From Anaerolineaceae bacterium (GTDB taxonomy: Bacteria > Chloroflexota > Anaerolineae > Anaerolineales > Anaerolineaceae): 5,051 bases of DNA. Of this stretch, positions 1 to 5,051 are shown one piece after another. Each line of letters begins with the position of its first letter. Position 1 is the stretch's first letter. The stretch is taken from contig PMIV01000115.1 in assembly GCA_003158355.1 (NCBI GenBank), positions 1 to 5,051 of the forward strand, read 5' to 3'. Both the position numbers and the translations under genes were made by a program. The notes below the pieces were generated by a model. It made no database searches. It was not told where the DNA came from and was given only the letters and a program-made list of their open reading frames with translations.

Positions 1-296
1 CCTACAAAAAAGGAGGAAAACATAAAACTGAAGAAGTTGACCAACCGGTGAAAAAAGCTGCGGTGCAGGGCTGGATAGACATAGACTCGTAAAAGCGTGA
101 TGCCGGGTTCTGGGATCTCTTTTTGCACCCAGTGCAGCCGGGTTTCTTTAGCGTGACCGGTCAGGTAATTTACCGGACTGGTGATGATCGTCACCTGGTG
201 CCCTCGCGAGACCAGATAATGGGCAATTTCAAAATGACGGGTTCCCCCCGCCTCATCCAGACTGGCAAAGGCCTGATGAATTAACAAAATGTGCAT
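1..296 (-). CDS. GT4-family glycosyltransferase, WbuB-like, N-terminal part (runs off window)
   Basis: The frame is open from an ATG at 296 to the window edge, giving 98 residues with the C-terminal part missing. It begins MHILLIHQAF and continues with DEAGGTRHFEIAHYLVSRGH and QVTIITSPVNYLTG. This is the typical first beta strand, glycine-rich loop (GGTRH, residues 17-21), helix and second strand of the N-terminal Rossmann-like domain of GT-B fold, GT4 glycosyltransferases. The closest recognisable type is the WbuB/L-fucosamine transferase-like group found in O-antigen and exopolysaccharide clusters. Such enzymes act at the cytoplasmic membrane face, moving a sugar from a nucleotide donor onto a lipid-linked acceptor. 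The hydrophobic, Phe-rich stretch near residues 81-98 is common in this group and may be a membrane-contact helix. The donor-binding C-terminal domain lies outside the window, so sugar specificity cannot be judged. The start is 22 bp after the stop of the heparinase-like gene, with only a weak ribosome site (GTGGTG at 314-309), so it is probably the third gene of the leftward operon. Confidence 0.88.
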   Translation of the reverse strand, partial: MHILLIHQAFASLDEAGGTRHFEIAHYLVSRGHQVTIITSPVNYLTGHAKETRLHWVQKEIPEPGITLLRVYVYPALHRSFFHRLVNFFSFMFSSFFV

Positions 297-318
297 AATT
301 TGAGTTTACACCACTTCT

Positions 319-2250
319 TTAGAGAATCAATCGCGTTTTAATTTCCAATGATTTAGTTGTATTGAAAGTCACTGAAAATGAAAGAGCCGGTATTTTTTCG
401 AGATAGGTTGGGGATATCCATCCGCGAATGGGGGATGAATCATTGCCAGAGAGTGTTTCACCGGCTCGGATCAGAGAGAGGAAACCGGGCATGAGCGAAT
501 GGTCTGCGGGGTCAAAGCCATCGACAATCACATTCAAATTGGACTGACCTTTATTCAAGGTGAGCGAATTACCCTCGATGTTCCAACGCCAATCGGGAAG
601 AAGAAATTGGATCGTTACTGGCAGGGGAGTTTTTTCCAACCGTGCGAATTCAATTTGATCCAGCACTTCAAAACCCTGATCGGGAAGATATTGCAAGGTC
701 CTCACATGCGTGTAGGCAATCGCCAGATCGCAATACATGATCGCTGAAACAGTATTGGGTTTGGCAGGAAGAGTAAAAGCTCTAGCACGGTCCAACCACA
801 GGAACTTGCCGGCGCGGGTCATTTGATCCTGTCCGTTTACCATTACTGTGTTGTGAACCATTGTGCCCGAAAGAGCGTTTTGCCAGGGATCAGGCAGGTT
901 ATAGGCATACGTGCCAGCGTCCGCCAGCAAATTGACTCCATCATGCCAAAGTTCTATATTCAAGAGATCAGCATGGGCCGGTCGGGAATGGAATTGCAGG
1001 GAGCGCAGGGTGGCCCAGGTTTGGGCATTGCCAACCCGGTGAACTGCATTGGAAGTCAAACTGTCAGCCCGAATAATTGCTTCGTCAGTTTCGATCGATC
1101 CAAGCCAATTCGAGAGTTCATCCCAGGGTCCAGCCGGCAAACAGGAGGCCCCCAGGAAGGCACGGCTGGTAGCCTGGGCGGTGGGGCGGTAATCCGCATA
1201 ATCGCTGCAACCGGTAGGCAGAATATTTGAACCATCATTATGACCGAGGTTTGGTGCTTTGCCAGAGCGAAGATCCATTTGTGCAATTAACCACTGCGTG
1301 GCCAGGGACAGCTTTTGTGTGACTTTTTTGGATGGAGTAAAACCTGCTTTGGCAGAAGCAGCTTTGAATAGAAGCGCCAGATGTAGCATCAGGCGGTGAT
1401 AATTAGTGCTGTGCTGGCTGTAAGTGCCGTCGTTCTCTACCTGCTTGAGGATGCCTTTTTGAAATTCGCGGAATCCCTGGGCGAACCAGCGTTTGCCTGC
1501 AGTAGTTTCGCTAAAAACCAGCCCGCCGATCATCAACCCGAGCGCTTCGCTGAGCAGGTGATTGTTATTCTGCGAGCGGGAGTAATTTAATGTCTGGGGG
1601 ATACGGCCGGTGTGCTGCCAGATGGCCTGCACGAGTTGTTCGATCCGCTGCGGGGTACTCTCTGGTGAATTTGCAAAGGTTTGGGCAGCTAGTATCCAGG
1701 GAATCAGGCGCAGCGCCACTTCCTGGGCGGAGGTCCAATTTGGCCCCTGGTTAAAGGGATTGGCTGCTAAAAAGATCTCCAGATTTTGCCAGAAGATTCG
1801 CGGATAGCTCTCATCCGAATTAATTTGATAGGCCTGGCACAGGGGAAATACCCAGGTGAAACGCGCTGGTTCCCAGATCGTCTTAATATCGCGACCATTT
1901 ATTTGGTCGCCGTAATGGCTCCAGTACTCTAGCGAAGATAGAGGCAGGGTCAGGTCGAGGGGAGCGCTCTCTCCACCGAAGGGAGGATAGCGACCTTGTA
2001 GCACATCATTTGCCTCAGCCAGAATTTTTGTTTTGTGGGTTTTATCTTGTGATGGAGAGGGATTAAAAATAAACGCTTTTTTGAGCGCATGCTGTGGATC
2101 AGCCAGAACCGGGTACGAAGGGAGGATGGTTTTCTCCAAAGATCCCGAACGGAGCTGTGCTTGATATATGGCAAACGGAATCAACTGGGAAGCGCCCAGT
2201 TCTTTAATAAGCAGGTAGGTACGTTTAAATTGGTTCACAGTTTTGATCAA
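319..2250 (-). CDS. Heparinase II/III family protein (polysaccharide lyase-like)
   Basis: This is a 643-residue protein. The N-terminal part (about 1-330) resembles the alpha-helical toroid of heparinase II/III-type lyases, and the C-terminal part (about 395-620) the beta-sandwich domain. Visible family motifs are NNNHLLSEALG (228-238), DGTYSQHSTNYHR (274-286), GHNDGSN (336-342), DYRPT (353-357), PAHADLL (424-430) and HNTVMVNGQDQ (466-476). By comparison with heparinase III (PL12), where Asn, Tyr and two His residues act in catalysis, the likely equivalents are N229 or N230, Y284, H426 and H466. All are present, so the active site looks intact. No signal peptide is visible: the N-terminus is MIKTVNQFKRTYLL, followed by an IPFAIYQAQLRSG segment seen in polysaccharide-cluster members. 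The protein may therefore be cytoplasmic or exported by an unusual route. The frame begins at TTG (2250), overlapping the upstream TGA as TTGA, which suggests translational coupling; GTG at 2238 (residue 5) is an alternative start. The real substrate is unknown; an acidic cell-surface glycan of this cluster is the inferred one. Confidence 0.9.
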   Translation of the reverse strand: MIKTVNQFKRTYLLIKELGASQLIPFAIYQAQLRSGSLEKTILPSYPVLADPQHALKKAFIFNPSPSQDKTHKTKILAEANDVLQGRYPPFGGESAPLDLTLPLSSLEYWSHYGDQINGRDIKTIWEPARFTWVFPLCQAYQINSDESYPRIFWQNLEIFLAANPFNQGPNWTSAQEVALRLIPWILAAQTFANSPESTPQRIEQLVQAIWQHTGRIPQTLNYSRSQNNNHLLSEALGLMIGGLVFSETTAGKRWFAQGFREFQKGILKQVENDGTYSQHSTNYHRLMLHLALLFKAASAKAGFTPSKKVTQKLSLATQWLIAQMDLRSGKAPNLGHNDGSNILPTGCSDYADYRPTAQATSRAFLGASCLPAGPWDELSNWLGSIETDEAIIRADSLTSNAVHRVGNAQTWATLRSLQFHSRPAHADLLNIELWHDGVNLLADAGTYAYNLPDPWQNALSGTMVHNTVMVNGQDQMTRAGKFLWLDRARAFTLPAKPNTVSAIMYCDLAIAYTHVRTLQYLPDQGFEVLDQIEFARLEKTPLPVTIQFLLPDWRWNIEGNSLTLNKGQSNLNVIVDGFDPADHSLMPGFLSLIRAGETLSGNDSSPIRGWISPTYLEKIPALSFSVTFNTTKSLEIKTRLIL

Positions 2251-4400
2251 ATTTGAATTTCTTCGCCTGATTGCAGCGCACGCAAAACCGCAAAACTGGC
2301 ACGGGTAACACCGATCAATTGGTCATAGGGGATGGTTGGACCGGTGCCTTGCAGAATAGCATTACAGAAAGCGTTCCAGGCGGCCTGATGGCCTTTATCT
2401 TGCCGCAAATAGGCATGTTTGCGGCTGCGTTTGCTTTCGCTGGTCAGCTCCAGGCTGCGGAAATCATCCACAATACCAATTTTACCGTTGCTGAAAACTT
2501 CGATCCGCTCTTTTGATGAATTCTTGTTGCCGTTGGCCAGGTAATCCACAACGCCCACTGATCCATCCGCGAAACGGAAGGTCATGGTGACGTTATCCTG
2601 ATGGTAACGGCCGCCATCCGGAAGAGTAGCAGCACGGACAGAGACAGGAACGGAACCGACGAGGAAGGTGAGAAAGTCGATAAAATGGCAGCCTTCACCA
2701 ACGATCCTGCCGCCTCCTTGGGAGAGGTCTTGAGTCCAGTGGTTGGCAGGCAAATAGCCGGCATTGACTCGATAATGAACGAAAAGTGCTTCGCTGTGGT
2801 TTTCGAAGAATTTGTGCAGTTCCACCCCAAAGGGGGCGAAACGGCGGTTGAAACCCACGGTTAATAAAGGGGTCGAAGCGTTTTGCAGAACACCTTGAAC
2901 CTCAGACAATTCCTGTTCGTTAAGCGCCAGCGGCTTTTCGCAGTAAACATTTTTTCCGTTTTGCAGGGCGGTAATCACTTGACGGGCGTGATGTTGGTGC
3001 CGGGTGAGCAGCACGACGGTGTTCACGTCCGGATTGGCGAGGATATCATCCTCATTAGAGCTGGCAAAATGGAATCCAAAGCGTTTTGCAGCAATTTTGG
3101 CGGTCAGGCCGGCAGCAGAAGCAACACCAATCAATTCGGCTTTGGCGCTTTTCTTGATTGCGGGTAAAAAGACAGCCATGGCGTAATTTCCAGAGCCCAG
3201 CACGCCAACCTTGATTTGAGTGGTCGGAAAATTGTTGGCAAGGGTTAAAATCACTTTATGGCTGACTGTGTCAATCTGTTTTGGTTCAGGGTAAATGAGC
3301 AAAACGCCTAAAAATGGTGCACCTGTTTTCCCGGTGATCAATTCGTAGGCGGCAGAGGCGTCGTCAATTTCAAAGCGGTGCGAGATCAATGGATGAACAT
3401 CCACTTTACCGGAAGCCAATAACTCAACAAAGGACTGCATATTGCGGCCTTCGGTCCAACGTACATAACCAAAGGGATAATCCTGTCCGCCTTCTTCATA
3501 GGCCGAATCGTATCTACCCGGGCCGTAAGAGCGCGAAACCTTAAAATCGAGTTCTTTTTCGTAATAGATCTTTCTGGGAATATCCAAACCGACCGCACCA
3601 ATGGCGACTACGCTGCCGTGATCACGTGCCAGTTTGCCTGCCAGTTCAATGGGATCATTGGCTGAGGTATCTGCACAGATGAGTACAATGTCAAAACCGC
3701 GGTTTTGCGTGAAAACCGAAGCATTTTCTTCACAACCAGGTCGTTCAGCCGCAGTAAAACCAAGCTCTTTCGCCAGTTTCACCCGTTTGGGGGAAAGATC
3801 GATGCCAAAAACTTCGCAGCCGGCCGCGCGGGCGATCTGAACTGCCATGAGGCCCAGTAATCCGAGGCCGATTACACAAACCCTGTCCCCCAACTGTGGC
3901 GAAGCCAGGCGGAACCCCTGCATGGCAATGGCTCCCAGGGTAGTGAAGGCCGCGGAATCAAAATCAACCGAATCCGGCAGCTTCACCAGAAGGTTGCGTG
4001 GTACCAAAGCATATTCTGCATGGACAGCATAATTCCCGCCGCCGCAGGCAACGCGGTCTCCCACTTTAAAACCTTCCAATCCGCTGCCGAGCTCAAGGAT
4101 GGTACCGGCGGAGGAATAACCCAACGGCATCGGTTGGTCGAGTTTATTGAAAGTAGCTTCGATGGTGGAGAGTATCCCTTCGCGCTGCGCTTTCGTCAGC
4201 ACCTGTTTCACCAGGTCCGGGCGGGAGGTAGCCTTTTGCACGAGATTTTTCTCGGCAAATTCAACCAACATCCGTTCGGTCCCGGCTGAAACCAGTGAAC
4301 AGGCGGTTTTTACCAGCGCGAATTTGCTTTTAACAGAAGGAATGGGTACTTCCTCGATATTTGTTTGACCATTATGCATATTTTGTAATAATTGCTTCAT
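2247..4400 (-). CDS. Two-domain oxidoreductase: MDR (zinc-type dehydrogenase) fused to Gfo/Idh/MocA
   Basis: This 717-residue protein joins two NAD(P)-dependent dehydrogenase modules. Residues 1 to about 370 form a medium-chain dehydrogenase: SLVSAGTE (35-42), GYSSAG (94-99), GDRV (114-117), and a Rossmann fold with VIGLGLLG (176-183) followed by acidic D201, which favours NAD over NADP. After a linker of about 25 residues, a Gfo/Idh/MocA domain starts with GVLGSGNYA (399-407). It contains CEKPL (487-491, Lys489 being the usual catalytic lysine), GFNRRF (516-521) and GGGRIVGEGCHFIDF (562-576). Proteins of this build are known as bi-domain oxidoreductases and occur in surface polysaccharide clusters, commonly beside heparinase II/III-like genes. 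They presumably oxidise or epimerise a sugar or sugar nucleotide, but the reaction is not established here. The MDR half lacks the usual His-Glu zinc ligands (Tyr95-Ser96 instead) and the four-cysteine structural zinc loop. The MocA half has Gly568 where many relatives have Asp. The ATG at 4400 has a strong Shine-Dalgarno sequence. It is the first gene of the leftward operon, and its TGA overlaps the next start. Confidence 0.93.
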   Translation of the reverse strand: MKQLLQNMHNGQTNIEEVPIPSVKSKFALVKTACSLVSAGTERMLVEFAEKNLVQKATSRPDLVKQVLTKAQREGILSTIEATFNKLDQPMPLGYSSAGTILELGSGLEGFKVGDRVACGGGNYAVHAEYALVPRNLLVKLPDSVDFDSAAFTTLGAIAMQGFRLASPQLGDRVCVIGLGLLGLMAVQIARAAGCEVFGIDLSPKRVKLAKELGFTAAERPGCEENASVFTQNRGFDIVLICADTSANDPIELAGKLARDHGSVVAIGAVGLDIPRKIYYEKELDFKVSRSYGPGRYDSAYEEGGQDYPFGYVRWTEGRNMQSFVELLASGKVDVHPLISHRFEIDDASAAYELITGKTGAPFLGVLLIYPEPKQIDTVSHKVILTLANNFPTTQIKVGVLGSGNYAMAVFLPAIKKSAKAELIGVASAAGLTAKIAAKRFGFHFASSNEDDILANPDVNTVVLLTRHQHHARQVITALQNGKNVYCEKPLALNEQELSEVQGVLQNASTPLLTVGFNRRFAPFGVELHKFFENHSEALFVHYRVNAGYLPANHWTQDLSQGGGRIVGEGCHFIDFLTFLVGSVPVSVRAATLPDGGRYHQDNVTMTFRFADGSVGVVDYLANGNKNSSKERIEVFSNGKIGIVDDFRSLELTSESKRSRKHAYLRQDKGHQAAWNAFCNAILQGTGPTIPYDQLIGVTRASFAVLRALQSGEEIQI

Positions 4401-4402
4401 GA

Positions 4403-4411
4403 GATCACCTT
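4403..4411 (-). promoter_or_regulatory. Strong Shine-Dalgarno site of the two-domain oxidoreductase
   Basis: On the minus strand AAGGTGATC lies just before the ATG at 4400, with its GG seven bases from the start codon. It matches the complement of the 3' end of 16S rRNA (consensus AAGGAGGTGATC) over its GGTGATC part. This supports the ATG at 4400 as the true start and predicts efficient translation of the first operon gene. Confidence 0.75.
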
Positions 4412-4416
4412 TTTCG

Positions 4417-4447
4417 ATTATATTCTACAATAGAGAGTGTGTGTTAA
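4417..4447 (-). promoter_or_regulatory. Sigma70-type promoter for the leftward polysaccharide operon
   Basis: Reading the minus strand, TTAACA (4447-4442, five of six to TTGACA) is followed by a 19-bp spacer and a perfect TATAAT (4422-4417). The spacer is slightly longer than the ideal 17. Transcription would begin near 4410, inside or right at the Shine-Dalgarno sequence, giving a leader of only about 10 nt. The hexamers are visible directly; promoter activity is inferred. The -35 element overlaps a small symmetrical TTAA-T-TTAA motif (4444-4452) that could be a protein site, but this is too short to call. Confidence 0.55.
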
Positions 4448-4454
4448 TTTAAGC

Positions 4455-4460
4455 AAAGGT
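4455..4460 (+). promoter_or_regulatory. Ribosome binding site of the GT87-like gene
   Basis: AAAGGT lies eight bases upstream of the ATG at 4469. It is a moderate Shine-Dalgarno match and supports that start, which is followed by a lysine/asparagine-rich MKKN N-terminus and then the first hydrophobic segment. No convincing plus-strand promoter was found in the 68-bp divergent spacer. TACAAT at 4426-4431 could be a -10 element but has no good -35 partner. Confidence 0.5.
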
Positions 4461-4468
4461 TTATTGCC

Positions 4469-4999
4469 ATGAAAAAAAATTCACAGATCAGGGTTTATCG
4501 GGGAATTGCAATCGCTTTGATCAGTTTCTGTGTGTTGATGGTGGGATTCAAGCTCGCCGTTACTTCAGCGATCTCTTTTGGAGGGGATTTTTTCAATTTC
4601 TGGCAGGCTGGTAGAGCGCTTATTTTAAGGGGAGTGAGTCCGTACGACCCCTCTACTACGGCCAGCATACAACAAGGAATCTACGGACGACTTGCAAAAC
4701 CGAGCGAAGACCAGCTCAAATATGTCTACCCCCCATTTGCCTTATTGGTCATTTTACCCTCCGTTAGTATGACATATGCCTGGGCCCAGGCATATTGGAT
4801 GGCATTTAACCTGGTCTCGATCTTTATTGCACTGCTAGTGATCAAAAAACGCCCTCCATTGTGGTTGCTAGCGAGTCTGTTATTCTTTTACCCGGTAAGC
4901 CGCACAGTGATACTGGGACCGTTTGACCTGGTCCTTGGGGCTTCGCTGATCATCGCCTACGGTCTGCTGAACAATGGAAAACTACCTTCTCCATCATAA
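4469..4999 (+). CDS. GT87/DUF2029-like membrane glycosyltransferase, N-terminal part ending at an in-frame stop
   Basis: This 176-residue membrane protein resembles the N-terminal half of GT87 (DUF2029) glycosyltransferases. These GT-C fold enzymes use polyprenyl-phosphate sugars, typically mannose, on the outer face of the cytoplasmic membrane, and usually have around 400 residues. Visible features are a first membrane segment at about 11-33, then the GGDFFNFWQAGRAL loop (38-51) with D40 at the position of the expected catalytic aspartate. SPYDP (57-61) and YVYPPFALL (85-93) follow, both typical of the family, with further hydrophobic segments at about 88-108, 110-125, 131-142 and 147-167. 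GPFDLVLGASL (150-160) corresponds to the usual GQxN-type motif before a membrane segment. The frame ends at TAA 4997-4999, but the same frame continues beyond it with family-like sequence. This is therefore probably an interrupted gene rather than a short protein. It is divergent from the polysaccharide operon with a 68-bp spacer. The family assignment is fairly secure; sugar and acceptor are unknown. Confidence 0.75.
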   Translation: MKKNSQIRVYRGIAIALISFCVLMVGFKLAVTSAISFGGDFFNFWQAGRALILRGVSPYDPSTTASIQQGIYGRLAKPSEDQLKYVYPPFALLVILPSVSMTYAWAQAYWMAFNLVSIFIALLVIKKRPPLWLLASLLFFYPVSRTVILGPFDLVLGASLIIAYGLLNNGKLPSPS

Positions 5000-5051
5000 C
5001 AATGGTTCGTGGGGATCTTGTTGGCCTGGTGCGCCATGAAGCCACAACTCT
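5000..5051 (+). pseudogene. Continuation of the GT87-like gene after the in-frame TAA (runs off window)
   Basis: Directly after the TAA at 4997-4999 the same reading frame is open to the window edge and encodes QWFVGILLAWCAMKPQL. The pattern of small and hydrophobic residues ending in KPQL is the segment that normally follows the GQxN region in GT87/DUF2029 proteins (a membrane helix of the form GxLLAxxxxKPQL). No frameshift is needed to join it to the upstream part, so a single codon separates the two pieces. A nonsense mutation, a base-call error or, less likely, stop-codon readthrough would explain it. The rest of the gene lies outside the window. Confidence 0.6.

Noticed and set aside
297..318. 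Possible terminator or promoter between the heparinase-like gene and the GT4 gene
   Set aside because: The 22-bp gap contains no hairpin with a T-run and no promoter hexamers, so it is treated as an intra-operon spacer.
823..1230. Plus-strand open frame of 135 codons opposite the heparinase-like gene
   Set aside because: It lies wholly inside a well-supported minus-strand gene, its translation shows no recognisable domain, and it has no convincing ribosome site. It is a shadow frame.
2601..3167. Plus-strand open frames (87 and 94 codons) opposite the Gfo/Idh/MocA part
   Set aside because: They are antisense to strongly conserved dehydrogenase motifs and their translations match no known protein type.
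4020..4368. Overlapping plus-strand open frames (89 and 73 codons) opposite the MDR domain
   Set aside because: Both are antisense to the N-terminal dehydrogenase domain and show no domain features.
5002..5051. A new gene starting at ATG 5002 (MVRGDLVGLV)
   Set aside because: The frame is open to the edge, but there is no ribosome site, and the neighbouring frame, continuous with the GT87-like gene, gives the family-like LLAWCAMKPQL. That reading is preferred.

Overview
This is a bacterial chromosomal window of moderate GC content. It carries part of a surface- or exo-polysaccharide gene cluster. The organism cannot be fixed from the sequence. The gene set (a heparinase II/III-like protein, a two-domain oxidoreductase, a WbuB-like GT4 glycosyltransferase and a GT87-type membrane glycosyltransferase) fits environmental bacteria such as Chloroflexota (Anaerolineae) or Proteobacteria. 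That is an impression from gene content, not a measurement. There are no RNA genes, CRISPR arrays, insertion sequences or phage genes.

Layout: from about 4400 down to 1, three genes run leftward on the minus strand as a tight operon. First comes a 717-aa protein fusing a medium-chain (MDR, alcohol-dehydrogenase-like) domain to a Gfo/Idh/MocA domain (4400-2247). Next is a 643-aa heparinase II/III family protein (2250-319) that starts at TTG and overlaps the previous stop by four bases. After a 22-bp gap comes the N-terminal third or quarter of a GT4 glycosyltransferase (296-1), which runs off the window. A 68-bp AT-rich divergent region (4401-4468) holds a good minus-strand promoter (TTAACA, 19-bp spacer, TATAAT) and a strong Shine-Dalgarno sequence. 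On the plus strand, a GT87/DUF2029-like multi-pass glycosyltransferase starts at 4469. It meets an in-frame TAA at 4997-4999, yet the same frame continues after the stop with recognisable family sequence (ILLAWCAMKPQL). The gene therefore looks like a nonsense-interrupted gene or a sequencing error.

How the genes may work together (inference): the two-domain oxidoreductase probably modifies a sugar or sugar nucleotide. The GT4 enzyme would add a sugar on the cytoplasmic side of a lipid-linked glycan. The heparinase-like protein, which has no visible signal peptide, may act as a lyase or editing enzyme on acidic glycan. The divergent GT87-like protein, if functional, would transfer sugar from a polyprenyl-phosphate donor across the membrane. 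No completely unknown system is evident. The most notable points are the in-frame stop with conserved sequence beyond it, and the altered active-site motifs in both halves of the fusion enzyme.
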